From the NCBI RefSeq assembly GCF_022568815.1, contig NZ_JAKZHX010000012.1:124001-188000 (forward strand): a stretch of 64,000 nucleotides of DNA. The letters run 5' to 3'. Both the position numbers and the translations under genes were made by a program. Source of the DNA: Undibacterium paludis. Its GTDB lineage: Bacteria; Pseudomonadota; Gammaproteobacteria; Burkholderiales; Burkholderiaceae_D. The notes below the pieces were generated by a model. That model was not told where the DNA came from, did no database searches, and saw only the letters and a program-made list of their open reading frames with translations. Shown here piece by piece: positions 35,848 to 44,458 of this stretch. How positions within the stretch are numbered: the first letter of the stretch is position 1; each line of letters begins with the position of its first letter.

Positions 35848-37767
35848 ATGAGACCACAGGTGCAGAATTCGGCAATACCGGAAGCCGCAGTCAGTACAGA
35901 CTTTGAGGTGACAGAGAGACGGTTTCAGGCCAGAGGTCTGATTATTCTTTTTTTACTCTCTGCCCTGGTCTTTTTTGCCTTTAATTACTGGCACGCAGGA
36001 TCGCAATTGCCTGGCGTGCTGGTTGTGATGACTGCACTTGTCTTGCTATTCCCGGCGCTGTTGCTCAGCAGCAAAGAAAAACTTCTGGTGCAGGCAGAGT
36101 CCCTGATACTCTGGTTTGCCCTGATCAGCAGTCTGATCATTGGACTGACAGCAGGGCCAACAGGAGGGCTGTCATCTGCTGTCGCCTTTCCCTTTCTCGC
36201 CCTGCACCTGAAAGGCCGGCGCAGGGGGCTGCAATGGAGTATGGCCTGGGCGATCATCCTGTTTGCAGGCATGCAGATCGCCGCACAATTCTCACTGGCG
36301 TCAGCCCAGAACGAAAGACTGTTATGGCAGGCCGGTGTTGCCCTGCTGTTTTATATTGGCATTGCGCTGATGCTGAACCGCGCCGTCGGTGCCGGGCAAA
36401 ACAGTGACGAGGCCGCAGCCGCCGATCAGGGAAACAAGGAAAAACTGGCCTATCTGGAACAGATTGCCTATCACGACAGCCTCACTGGCTTGCCGAACCG
36501 CCTGTGTTTCATCGAGATACTGGACAAGGAAATCAGTCTGGCGCAAGAACGTGGGCATTCCCTGATGCTGGCCCATATACGCCTGCAAAGAATGTTTGAA
36601 AACCGCAGCATCATCGGGGTGGAGGCAAGCGACAGACTGATCTGCAACATCGTTGCCACCATGACGGCGGCAGTGGGTTCACGTGGTGTTTTCGCCCGTG
36701 TGCGCCGCGATGAATTTGTCTGCGTCTACCGCCAACATTCAGAAGAAATCAATGCTACGGAAATCATCAAGGAAATCCTGGCTTTCCGGCTTGAATACAA
36801 GATTGATGACTTTGCTGTACAGGTTTCCCATACCATAGGTGTCGCCAGCTTCCCACAACATGCCCAGGATGCAGTCACCTTGCTGCATAAAGCCGGGCAG
36901 GCCATGCTGCAAGCCCAGTTCGCCAACCAGAACCTGGCATTCTATGACGAAAAACAGGAGCAGCATTTTGTCAGGAGCCACATGCTGTTCAGCAAACTGC
37001 AGGAAGCCCTGAGAAAAAATGGGCTCAGCCTGCATTACCAGGCCCAGGTTGACCTGCGTAGCGGAACCATCATTGCAGCCGAAGCCCTGATGCGCTGGAT
37101 AGATCCCATATCGGGCCCGGTTTCTGCCGCAGAGTTTATTCCCATCGCTGAAAAATCCGGCCTGATCAAACCACTCACCCTGTGGGCCATGCGCGAGGCC
37201 TTTGGCCAGTTACTCAGATGGCGTGCAGAAGGCCTGAACCTGTCGGTTGCCATCAATATACCAGCCCGATGCATCATGGAGGGCGAGGTAGTCGACGAAT
37301 TACGTCACCTGTTCAGGACATGCAATCTGCCAGCCGGATCAGTGATACTGGAATTGACAGAAGCCATGTTCACCGACACGCCGGCAGCACTCGTGCAAAT
37401 CGTCGCCAGCCTGCACAAAATGGGGTTCCGCCTGTCTATCGATGATTTTGGCGCCGCTCAAACCTCGCTGTCCTGCCTCAAAGACCTGAAGATTGACGAG
37501 CTGAAGATAGACCAGGTCTATATACGCGGTATGGCAAATGACGGTAACAGTCGCGCTATTGTGCAATCCACCATACAACTGGCCCATAACCTGAACCTGA
37601 GGGCCGTCGCAGAGGGTGTGGAAAACCCCAGGACAGAGAAACTGCTGCAGGACATGGCCTGTGACGTGGGACAAGGCTTTTATTTTTGCAAACCCATGCC
37701 TGCTGATGTCTTCAGTCAGTGGGCCAGGGCCTGGCAGATCAATAAGCGGGCAGCGCTGTCGGCCTGA
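35848..37767 (+). CDS. Membrane GGDEF/EAL protein with degenerate GGDEF
   Basis: 639 residues. About five to six membrane spans occupy residues 25-180. The GGDEF-like domain (about 200-360) has RVRRDEF in place of GGDEF, so cyclase activity is unlikely. The EAL domain (about 385-630) keeps AAEALMRW, ELTEAMF, DDFGAAQTSL, KIDELKIDQVYI and AEGVEN and should hydrolyse c-di-GMP. The lost GGDEF may bind GTP to tune the EAL domain. ATG 35848 is preferred because AAGGAG lies nine bases upstream and MRPQVQ is a plausible start; a TTG at 35734 would add 38 residues. Confidence 0.9.
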   Translation: MRPQVQNSAIPEAAVSTDFEVTERRFQARGLIILFLLSALVFFAFNYWHAGSQLPGVLVVMTALVLLFPALLLSSKEKLLVQAESLILWFALISSLIIGLTAGPTGGLSSAVAFPFLALHLKGRRRGLQWSMAWAIILFAGMQIAAQFSLASAQNERLLWQAGVALLFYIGIALMLNRAVGAGQNSDEAAAADQGNKEKLAYLEQIAYHDSLTGLPNRLCFIEILDKEISLAQERGHSLMLAHIRLQRMFENRSIIGVEASDRLICNIVATMTAAVGSRGVFARVRRDEFVCVYRQHSEEINATEIIKEILAFRLEYKIDDFAVQVSHTIGVASFPQHAQDAVTLLHKAGQAMLQAQFANQNLAFYDEKQEQHFVRSHMLFSKLQEALRKNGLSLHYQAQVDLRSGTIIAAEALMRWIDPISGPVSAAEFIPIAEKSGLIKPLTLWAMREAFGQLLRWRAEGLNLSVAINIPARCIMEGEVVDELRHLFRTCNLPAGSVILELTEAMFTDTPAALVQIVASLHKMGFRLSIDDFGAAQTSLSCLKDLKIDELKIDQVYIRGMANDGNSRAIVQSTIQLAHNLNLRAVAEGVENPRTEKLLQDMACDVGQGFYFCKPMPADVFSQWARAWQINKRAALSA

Positions 37768-37815
37768 GCATCAGTATCAACCACGATATCGTCAAAGCAG
37801 GCAAAAGGCAGTAGC

Positions 37816-38433
37816 ATGGGGGTTTTTAATCCAAGCCCCCATTTATTCATGCCTGATGACACCCTGAAGAAAAAACTCACCCGGCTCAGCCTAGGCCTTT
37901 TGTTGTGCCTGCTGTTCATTGCAGCCGCGATCAGCGTGCTCGGTCTGCGTGACCAGGTAGTAGTCGCCGACCTGGCCGTCGTCCCTGGCAATACGGTAGA
38001 AGCCAATGGCAAACCCTCGCCGCGTTTGCGCGGTCGTCTTGACGCCGCCTTGCAACTGTACGTGGCACAAAAATGCAAGGCCATCCTGGTCAGTGGCGGT
38101 ATGGGTGAAGAAGGTCACGATGAAGCGGCTGTCATGAAAGACTACCTGGTCAGCCACGGTGTGCCTGCTGCTGCCGTCTACACCGACAGCCAGGGCGTCA
38201 ATACCTTTGAAACGGCCAGGGCGACCGCCAGGCTGGTACAGGAAAAAGGTTTTAAATCAACCATCCTGGTCAGCCAGTTCTTTCACATCGCCCGCCTGCA
38301 GCTGGCGATGAAAAAATTTGGTGTACCGGCTGCGGGCCATGTGCATGCCAATTACTTTGAAGCCAGGGATGCCTATTCCCTGCTGCGCGAAGTGTTTGCC
38401 TATTTCGAATACACCTTCAGAAATCCCCAGTAA
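37816..38433 (+). CDS. YdcF/SanA-like DUF218 protein
   Basis: 205 residues with an N-terminal membrane anchor (LGLLLCLLFIAAAISVLGL) and a DUF218 domain outside: VVADLAVVPGNTVEANGKPSPRLRGRLDAALQLY, ILVSGGMGEEGHDEAAVMKDYLVSHGVP, VNTFETARATARLVQEKGF and ILVSQFFHIARLQLAMKKFGV. SanA and YdcF members affect envelope barrier function, and some bind SAM-like ligands. AAAGG nine bases before ATG 37816 supports this start; ATG 37849 is an alternative. It lies 48 bp after the GGDEF/EAL gene. Confidence 0.88.
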   Translation: MGVFNPSPHLFMPDDTLKKKLTRLSLGLLLCLLFIAAAISVLGLRDQVVVADLAVVPGNTVEANGKPSPRLRGRLDAALQLYVAQKCKAILVSGGMGEEGHDEAAVMKDYLVSHGVPAAAVYTDSQGVNTFETARATARLVQEKGFKSTILVSQFFHIARLQLAMKKFGVPAAGHVHANYFEARDAYSLLREVFAYFEYTFRNPQ

Positions 38434-38462
38434 GGGGAGCATGTCTTGCTGGTAGCGAATAA

Positions 38463-39239
38463 TCAAAATTCCAGCGGCAGACTCCAGCCACTGGGAATCA
38501 CATCATGCCTGACCACGGCCCGCTGTTGCTGGCGGCGCTGCAGGCTGTCAGGACTCCAGGTCTGCTCCCAGCCGGGAGGATAAGTCAGGTCAGGGCCTTC
38601 CCATTGAGGCAGGCGCTGGCGTACCGCGATGACGGGCAGGTACAGTGACAAAGGCTGTTCCAGTGTATCAGCCCCCAGGCTGTATGCATAATTCGGCAAG
38701 AGGGCATCGCAGGTAGCAGCAAACCAGGCTGTATGATCTTCATCCTGGCCCAGGGCCTGGGCCAGCCCGGCCGGATCAAAACGGGCCAGGGCATCGATCA
38801 GTTCAGCCGTGGTCGCACCGGGTGCATCACCCCAACCCATCACGGGATTGAAATTATAGTCGGCACCGGAACCATACCAGCCTTCACGCCAGGGCCTTTG
38901 CATCCAGTTGCGCGGACCTGTGAACAATTGCCAGCGCCAGTGCAAGCCGGACGGCTTGGGCCAGCTGTACAGATAGAGTTTTTGATAACCGGCGGCATGC
39001 AATTCCCTGACCATGGCCATCAGGCGCGCATGCGGCATGCGCTCAGGCGGTGAGCGGCGGAACAGTATGGGCTCCCCATCTGCATGCTGGACTTCATCCG
39101 TGGACAGGTTCAGGTCCAGGGTACGTTTTTCATCACCAAAGCGCGCCGCTACCCAGCCGCTCAACAAATTGACGGCAGTCAGTACGCCATATCCGCGATG
39201 GCGGTGAAAGATGACGGTTCCGGGGGCGATGGCTTTCAT
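38463..39239 (-). CDS. Conserved hypothetical protein with tudor-like N-terminus
   Basis: 258 residues, soluble. The first 50 residues (PGTVIFHRHRGYGVLTAVNLLSGWVAARFGDEKRTLDL) look like a small beta-barrel of the CarD/RapA-N or tudor type. The rest is rich in Trp (WPKPSGLHWRWQLFTGPRNWMQRPWREGWYGSG) with no family I recognise. It faces the SanA-like gene convergently and diverges from the asparaginase-like gene. Function unknown; a DNA- or protein-binding role for the N-terminus is only a guess. Confidence 0.72.
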   Translation of the reverse strand: MKAIAPGTVIFHRHRGYGVLTAVNLLSGWVAARFGDEKRTLDLNLSTDEVQHADGEPILFRRSPPERMPHARLMAMVRELHAAGYQKLYLYSWPKPSGLHWRWQLFTGPRNWMQRPWREGWYGSGADYNFNPVMGWGDAPGATTAELIDALARFDPAGLAQALGQDEDHTAWFAATCDALLPNYAYSLGADTLEQPLSLYLPVIAVRQRLPQWEGPDLTYPPGWEQTWSPDSLQRRQQQRAVVRHDVIPSGWSLPLEF

Positions 39240-39362
39240 TTTGTATGAACTTGATATGGTCTGGTATGGCTGTGCTACAACGCATTAGTGTAGCAGTTTT
39301 CAGTCCTGCATCCGGCGCGTTACAATGTGTCTTGAATTTTCCAACATCAACAGAGACAGACC

Positions 39363-39848
39363 ATGACTTTACGCATACTCGCCACCGGTGGCACTTTCGA
39401 TAAACACTATGATGAACTGGCAGGCAAACTGGCTTTCGCCGACAGCCATCTGCCCGAGGTGCTCAAACGTGCACGCCTGACCATACCGGTAGAGCTGGAA
39501 GTCTGCATGCTGATGGACTCCCTGGACATGGATGACAGCCACCGGCAGACCATACTGCAAGCCTGCCAGAACGCCAAAGAAGAGGCGATCGTCATCATCC
39601 ACGGTACTGACACCTTGCGTGAAACCGCCGAAGTACTCGGTGCTGCCAACCTGGGCAAGACCATCGTGTTCACCGGCGCCATGATACCTTACGAAATCGC
39701 CAATTCTGACGCCTTCTTCAACCTCGGCTTTGCCTGCAGCGCCGCCCAGTTGTTACCGCCTGGCGTGCATGTGGCCATGAATGGCAAGGTCTTCGCATGG
39801 GACAATGTGCAAAAAAACCGGGCTGCCGGCGTGTTTGTCACTAAATGA
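39363..39848 (+). CDS. Single-domain asparaginase-like protein
   Basis: 161 residues, matching only the N-terminal domain of type I/II L-asparaginases (usually ~330). Both active-site signatures are there: ILATGGTFDKHYDE (nucleophile Thr10-type) and IIHGTDTLRETAEVL (Thr-Asp pair), plus FTGAMIPYEIANSDAFFNLGFA. The second domain is absent, with a normal stop, and short stand-alone versions are known in proteobacteria, so this is not a truncation. Whether it hydrolyses asparagine is uncertain. A small exported protein gene follows after 5 bp. Confidence 0.88.
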   Translation: MTLRILATGGTFDKHYDELAGKLAFADSHLPEVLKRARLTIPVELEVCMLMDSLDMDDSHRQTILQACQNAKEEAIVIIHGTDTLRETAEVLGAANLGKTIVFTGAMIPYEIANSDAFFNLGFACSAAQLLPPGVHVAMNGKVFAWDNVQKNRAAGVFVTK

Positions 39849-39853
39849 GGTGA

Positions 39854-40351
39854 ATGATGAGACTGCTGCTGGCTACCATGCTGTTTTGTTTTACGACGCT
39901 GACGCAGGCAGCAGATACCCGCTTTGACTCGATTTATTTTTTTCAGTCACAAGCCGAACTTGAAAAAAAAGGCATCAATATCGAAAGTTTTGGCCGCTAC
40001 ACCCGGGTCTTGCAAACGCAGATTTACAGAGCCTTAAAAAAAGTGAAGATGCCGCAAAGCGCCGGTTATCTGGTCGTCGCTGTCCGTTCTGATGGCGAGG
40101 TGGCAACCTGGCTCGATATGAGCCCTGCGGTGCATGAACATTACGATAACCAGATTTATGAGACGGTAAAGAAAATCAATCCGGTCGATGTCAGGAGCGG
40201 CATTCTGGTGTTTGGCATCAAGATGGCCATCGATACGGCGGTACACACACAAAAAGCCGTGCCCGAACCACCAGACTGGCCCGAAGCCAGGAAAAAGCTC
40301 AACGACCCCGGTAATATTGAAGAACTGGTGCTGTCGCTCTGGCCGGAGTGA
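39854..40351 (+). CDS. Exported protein of unknown function
   Basis: 165 residues with signal peptide MMRLLLATMLFCFTTLTQAAD. The mature part has FGRYTRVLQTQIYRALKKVKMPQSAGYLVVAVRSDGEVATWLDMSPAVHEHYDNQIYETVKKINP, reminiscent of small TonB-C-like or periplasmic folds (Y-L-V-V-A-V-x-x-D-G-x-V), but I would not assign it. GAGGTGA upstream of the ATG is the ribosome-binding site. It lies five bases after the asparaginase-like gene and is probably co-transcribed. Confidence 0.7.
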   Translation: MMRLLLATMLFCFTTLTQAADTRFDSIYFFQSQAELEKKGINIESFGRYTRVLQTQIYRALKKVKMPQSAGYLVVAVRSDGEVATWLDMSPAVHEHYDNQIYETVKKINPVDVRSGILVFGIKMAIDTAVHTQKAVPEPPDWPEARKKLNDPGNIEELVLSLWPE

Positions 40352-40382
40352 CAGCAAGACAGCTCACGTCGAAACAGACCAG

Positions 40383-41126
40383 TCAGATCGACATATCCCG
40401 CAACATCCTGGACGCCTCGCGATTGGCCAGCAAAACACTGCCGTCACGCATATGCAGACGCAATTGTGACTGCTCATCAGCCTTCATGGATTCAACAAAA
40501 TCCAGGTTCACCAGCAACGAACGGTGTATGCGGATGAAACGCGCCGGGTCCAGCCGTGATTCAAGTTCAGAAATACCAAGCCTGACCAGGTGCGTCTTGT
40601 CACCGACGATGATGGCGGTGTACTTGGCATCGGCCTTCAGATAGGCGATATCGTTGACGTGCACAGGGAAAATATGGCCGCGATCACGCACCAGAATACG
40701 ATCAAGACGCCCTGTCTCGCGCCCGCTGGCCTGACTCAACGCGTGTTCCATCACCTGCATGGATGGTGGTGCATCCAGCAGACGGTCAACCGCGGCATCA
40801 AAACGTTCACGTGAAAATGGTTTGAGCAGGTAATCCACCGCATGCAATTCAAAGGCTGTCACGGCATATTGATCGTAAGCGGTAGTAAAGATGATTTCCG
40901 GCAGGTGACTGAGCCGGCGCAGGACTTCCAGGCCGGTCATTTCCGGCATCTGTATATCCATGAAAACCACGTCGGGCTTGAGCAGGTTGATTTGCGTCAG
41001 TGCACTGACGCCATCGGCCGCTTCGCCGATCAGACTGAGCTCGTGCCTGTCGCTGACGGCATCGCGCAAGACTTCGCGGGCCAGTGGTTCATCTTCTGCG
41101 ATGAAGGCGGTTTTCACTATGGTCAT
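40383..41126 (-). CDS. LytTR-family response regulator
   Basis: 247 residues. The receiver domain (1-120) has acidic pair EDEP, phospho-acceptor Asp57 in VVFMDIQMPEMTG, Thr in IIFTTAYDQYAVTAF and Lys in YLLKPFSRERF. The C-terminal LytTR DNA-binding domain covers about 145-245 (RILVRDRGHIFPVHVNDIAYLKADAKYTAIIVGDKTHLVRLGISELESRLDPARFIRIHRSLLVNLDFVESM). It pairs with the histidine kinase 45 bp upstream (AlgR/LytR-type system). Start at ATG 41124-41126; an ATG eight codons earlier is possible. Confidence 0.94.
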   Translation of the reverse strand: MTIVKTAFIAEDEPLAREVLRDAVSDRHELSLIGEAADGVSALTQINLLKPDVVFMDIQMPEMTGLEVLRRLSHLPEIIFTTAYDQYAVTAFELHAVDYLLKPFSRERFDAAVDRLLDAPPSMQVMEHALSQASGRETGRLDRILVRDRGHIFPVHVNDIAYLKADAKYTAIIVGDKTHLVRLGISELESRLDPARFIRIHRSLLVNLDFVESMKADEQSQLRLHMRDGSVLLANREASRMLRDMSI

Positions 41127-41171
41127 GATGTTTTTTCTTTTCTCATTCAATATCTGATGCCCTGTTCCGGT

Positions 41172-42290
41172 TCAGATCGAGGACAGGGGTATTGTCAGGC
41201 AGATTTCAAACCCCTGCCCAGGTGCTGTCGCCATGACAAAGCCGGCACGCTGACCATATTCCAGTTGCAGGCGTCTCTCCACGGTTTTGACACCGATGCC
41301 GGTGGAAGCCTGGACCGCTGCCAGCTCAGCGCCAGGGCCATCATCCTTGATGGTGATTTCCATGACACCCCGCATGGCCTTGAGCCTGGTCCGTATCAAC
41401 AGATTGCCGGGCTGGCTGCGCGGATTGAACGCGTGTTTGATGCTGTTTTCCACCAGCGGCTGTACGCTCAGCGCGGGCAGGCCATAGCCATTGGCGGCTT
41501 CGTCCAGTTGCCAGTCCACATGCAGCCTGGGGCCCAGGCGCAGGGCTTCGAGGTTGAGGTAATCGCGCACAAAATTCAATTCTTCTTCAAGCGCTACATG
41601 GGCGCTGCCACCTTTTTCCGTATCGAGTACATAGCGCAGCATGTCGGAAAAACGGAACAGGGCCGCCTCGGCTGCCCTGGTGTCCTTGCGTACCAGGGCA
41701 ATGATGGAGTGCAGGGTATTGAACAGGAAGTGGGGGTTGAGCTTGTTGCGCAGGCTGGCCAGTTCTGCCACCACCAGCAAACCCTGCGCCTGACTGGCTG
41801 CCATTGCCTGGGCGCGCCTGGCCTCGCTGGCACGCACCGCATGGAAGATACTGGCGACCACACCATACATCATCAGGTTGTAGAGATAGGGCCAGATATA
41901 GGCGCTCAGGGGTTTGCTTTCCTGGATGCGTTCGCCGTGCTCAATGAATTGCATGAAACTGCTGATCAGGTAGTGGCATAAAAAACCAAACACCATCGAC
42001 AGGGCAAGATGGATCAGGACAATGGCAAATGGCCGCAAACCCTTGCGTTCGATATAAGCAGTCAGCGGCCAGATCAGGGCCAGCATCATGGCGGCAGGCA
42101 GGGTATTGAGTTCTGAATACAGTACCAGTTTCAGTTCAAACTGGCCTTTTGATAAACCATCAATCTGTATGACGAAGCCTATCAGTATCGAATAGATCAC
42201 CCATGCCAGAATATAAAAATACCACATGCGACGCATTAGCTGCCCTTTCCCTGAATCTGCTCCTGATGCCTTGACGACAGTATCGGCCAT
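41172..42290 (-). CDS. LytS/AlgZ-type sensor histidine kinase
   Basis: 372 residues. About four membrane spans lie in the first 150 residues (MWYFYILAWVIYSILIGFV, LNTLPAAMMLALIWPLTAYI, FAIVLIHLALSMVFGFLCHYLI, PYLYNLMMYGVVASIF). The His_kinase domain has the conserved LRNKLNPHFLFNTLHSIIAL (phospho-acceptor His187), and HATPase_c has LSVQPLVENSIKHAF and DDGPGAE...TGIGVKTVERRLQLEYG. It forms a two-component system with the LytTR regulator immediately downstream. Stimulus unknown. Confidence 0.93.
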   Translation of the reverse strand: MADTVVKASGADSGKGQLMRRMWYFYILAWVIYSILIGFVIQIDGLSKGQFELKLVLYSELNTLPAAMMLALIWPLTAYIERKGLRPFAIVLIHLALSMVFGFLCHYLISSFMQFIEHGERIQESKPLSAYIWPYLYNLMMYGVVASIFHAVRASEARRAQAMAASQAQGLLVVAELASLRNKLNPHFLFNTLHSIIALVRKDTRAAEAALFRFSDMLRYVLDTEKGGSAHVALEEELNFVRDYLNLEALRLGPRLHVDWQLDEAANGYGLPALSVQPLVENSIKHAFNPRSQPGNLLIRTRLKAMRGVMEITIKDDGPGAELAAVQASTGIGVKTVERRLQLEYGQRAGFVMATAPGQGFEICLTIPLSSI

Positions 42291-42404
42291 TTCATGTCAG
42301 GCAGGTAAGGTGAAGACACCAAGTGAGGATTTTTTAGCCTTAAGTGCAAAATCGCTGACGCTATCGTACTGTTGCACCGGCCCCTGGTATGATTGTTCAC
42401 CCGA

Positions 42405-42899
42405 TTACTGTTTCTCGCCCTCCCAGTATTCCATGGTTGCTGATTTGTTATATCCCTCCCCAGTCAGGCGTACGCCGACCCGGTTGCTGTCTGGATAAAC
42501 CACCACATCATGCGGATTACGTTCACCGATGACCAGGTAGCGGCAAGGCGCATCACTGTGGTTGTAGATGCTGTGCCCAGCCTTCTGACCGGCGGGGAAG
42601 ACCACATAACTACCGGCCACCAGGACATAGTTGTCATCCCCCAGGCGTAGCGTCGCCGTACCTTCGAGCATCATCAACTGCTCTTCTTCCAGGTGGTGGT
42701 AATGATTGGGGCAGGCCTGCTTGCCGGGTGCAAGTTCTTCCATACTGACACCGACGTGCTGGCAACCGCCGTACTCACCCAACTGGCGGTAACGCGAACC
42801 AAAACGTTCACCATGGGCAAATTCATCCCAAGGTACTTCATCCACCATAAAAGGCCGGGTGATACCAGCCGCCGTTATCGCTTTTTTGCTGTCTGTCAT
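42405..42899 (-). CDS. Cupin-domain protein
   Basis: 164 residues with one cupin barrel. Cupin motif 1 is CPNHYHHLEEEQLMMLEGTATLRLGDD (metal-binding His-x-His-His and Glu), and motif 2 is VFPAGQKAGHSIYNHSDAPCRYLVIGE. Similar proteins carry N-terminal PFMVDEVPWDEFAHGERFGSRYRQLGEYGGC. It is probably a metal-binding sugar- or small-ligand protein; no activity can be assigned. It is followed toward lower coordinates by the LytS gene and preceded by the PcaC-like gene (44 bp). Confidence 0.88.
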   Translation of the reverse strand: MTDSKKAITAAGITRPFMVDEVPWDEFAHGERFGSRYRQLGEYGGCQHVGVSMEELAPGKQACPNHYHHLEEEQLMMLEGTATLRLGDDNYVLVAGSYVVFPAGQKAGHSIYNHSDAPCRYLVIGERNPHDVVVYPDSNRVGVRLTGEGYNKSATMEYWEGEKQ

Positions 42900-42943
42900 G
42901 ATTGCGCTCTTGAGAAGACTGAAAGGGACTGGAAAAGACTGCG

Positions 42944-43342
42944 TCAGGCGGCGTCTATCTTGCCCATCTCTTGCAAAACTTCGTGAGCAGAACGATAGGC
43001 ATCAATCGCCAGCGGCATGCCGCAATACACACTGGCATGCAATAATACTTCTTGTATTTCTTTCATGCTGGCGCCATTGTTCACCGCGCCACGTACATGT
43101 CCCTTGATCTCGTGCGCACGGCCCAGTGCAGTCAGCATGGACAGGGTGATCAGGCTGCGGGTCTTCAAATCGAGTCCATCACGACACCAGACCGTGCCCC
43201 AGGCATTGCGGGTGACAAACTCCTGCAGCGGCGCAGTAAATGCGTCGGTATTGCTGAATGCCTTTTCCACAAAGGCCTCGCCCATGACTTGCCTGCGTAT
43301 TGCCAGACCATCGGCGAATTGCTCATCCATCTGTTTATCCAT
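42944..43342 (-). CDS. Carboxymuconolactone decarboxylase family protein (PcaC-like)
   Basis: 132 residues, the size of 4-carboxymuconolactone decarboxylase. LKTRSLITLSMLTALGRAHEIKGHVRGAVNNGASMKEIQEVLLHASVYCGMPLAIDAYRSAHEVL is the CMD core with the conserved His and Cys region. The N-terminal GLAIRRQVMGEAFVEKAFSNTDAFTAPLQEFVTRNAWGTVWCRDGLD matches PcaC closely. No other protocatechuate pathway genes are nearby, so the physiological substrate is uncertain. Start at ATG 43340-43342 rather than the open frame upstream, because MDKQMDEQFADGLAIRR aligns with the family. Confidence 0.88.
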   Translation of the reverse strand: MDKQMDEQFADGLAIRRQVMGEAFVEKAFSNTDAFTAPLQEFVTRNAWGTVWCRDGLDLKTRSLITLSMLTALGRAHEIKGHVRGAVNNGASMKEIQEVLLHASVYCGMPLAIDAYRSAHEVLQEMGKIDAA

Positions 43343-43579
43343 TGCTGTCTCGCTTTCGTGTTTAAAATTTGCTATGCGCTGACAAGATACCTGTAAGTTT
43401 CTGTCCTGTCTTGCGACCCAGAAAATACCGGGCCACACAGACGGCAGGCATAGTTTATGCTGCCAGGAGTAGTTACATAAAATTACAGAATACTGCTTAT
43501 CTTTACCCGTAGTGACATTGCATTGGAAGGTCAAGGGCTTATGATTGAATTACTCAAGGCAACATCAGGGAAACTCTAC

Positions 43580-44149
43580 ATGCAAGCGACAGTAGCTGGC
43601 CAAACCAGAATATCATCCAGGAAACCAACCGGTTTTGTGTCAGCCGCCATGCTGATATGTATGCTGGTCGTGTGGAAGCAGCCTGCCCATGCACTGGAAA
43701 GTGGCAAGCCGGCACCGGAATTTACCTTGCCTGCGACCCATAACAATCCCGGAGGCGGCGCCAGCTCCAACATACAGCTCAGCGATTACAAGGGCAAGAT
43801 CGTTTATCTCGACTTCTGGGCATCCTGGTGCCGTCCCTGCAAGCAGTCCTTTCCCTGGATGAATGCCTTGCAAAGCAAGTATGGTGCACAGGGCTTCCAG
43901 GTAGTAGCCGTGAATGTTGATGCGGAGAAGGATGATGCCTTGCAGTTTTTAAAGGCGACTCCTGGCAATTTCACCGTTGCCTACGATCCCAAGGGCAAGG
44001 TTGCCCAGCAATATGAAGTCAAGGGCATGCCGACCAGCATACTGATAGGCAGGGATGGTAAAGTGTTGTCACAGCATGCAGGTTTTTTTGAAGCCAGCAA
44101 GCAAAAGATAGAACAGGCCATAGCGGCCAGCGTGGCGGAAAAACAATGA
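43580..44149 (+). CDS. Exported TlpA/ResA-like thioredoxin
   Basis: 189 residues from ATG 43580 (AGGGA nine bases upstream). The N-terminal SAAMLICMLVVWKQPAHA is a signal peptide or anchor. The thioredoxin domain has KIVYLDFWASWCRPCKQSFPWMNAL (Cys84, Cys87), VVAVNVDAEKDDALQFL and the cis-Pro region VKGMPTSILI. It is a thiol-disulfide oxidoreductase in the periplasm. It is the first gene of a four-gene cluster with DUF4266, DUF3570 and ApbE. ATG 43541 is an alternative start adding 13 residues. Confidence 0.9.
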   Translation: MQATVAGQTRISSRKPTGFVSAAMLICMLVVWKQPAHALESGKPAPEFTLPATHNNPGGGASSNIQLSDYKGKIVYLDFWASWCRPCKQSFPWMNALQSKYGAQGFQVVAVNVDAEKDDALQFLKATPGNFTVAYDPKGKVAQQYEVKGMPTSILIGRDGKVLSQHAGFFEASKQKIEQAIAASVAEKQ

Positions 44150-44160
44150 ACGGAGCAAGC

Positions 44161-44406
44161 ATGACAAGCAAACGAGGCAAACAGCTGTTGCACCTGTCGG
44201 CACTGCTGGGCAGCATCTGCCTGTGCACCGCCTGCAGCAGCATGATACAGCCGGTGCAGGCATGGGAAAAAGGCAAACTGGCCAAGAAAGCCATGACTTT
44301 TGATGCTGATGCGCTGGAAAACAAGTTTGCAGAACACACCTATTCCAGCAAGGAATCTGCCTTTGGCGGCAATGGTGTAGGCGGTGGTGGCTGTGGCTGC
44401 AATTGA
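44161..44406 (+). CDS. DUF4266 small lipoprotein-like protein
   Basis: 81 residues from ATG 44161, with CGGAG five bases upstream; an ATG at 44146 overlapping the thioredoxin stop (ATGA) is the alternative. The signal region LLHLSALLGSICLCTACSS is lipoprotein-like. DUF4266 features follow: QPVQAWEKGKLAKKAMTFDADALENKFAEHTYSSKESAFGGNGVGGGGCGCN, with the conserved WEKGxLA, H-x-Y-x-SKE and C-terminal GGGGCGCN. The terminal Cys pair could bind a metal or be a target of the adjacent thioredoxin. Function unknown. Confidence 0.88.
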   Translation: MTSKRGKQLLHLSALLGSICLCTACSSMIQPVQAWEKGKLAKKAMTFDADALENKFAEHTYSSKESAFGGNGVGGGGCGCN

Positions 44407-44458
44407 TTAATTGTTAATTTGTAGCGGATTAATTGACAGACGATTTTCAGGAAATTGC

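Noticed and set aside
39363..39848. Truncated asparaginase pseudogene
   Set aside because: The short form has both active-site motifs, a normal stop, a co-transcribed downstream gene, and stand-alone single-domain versions are known.
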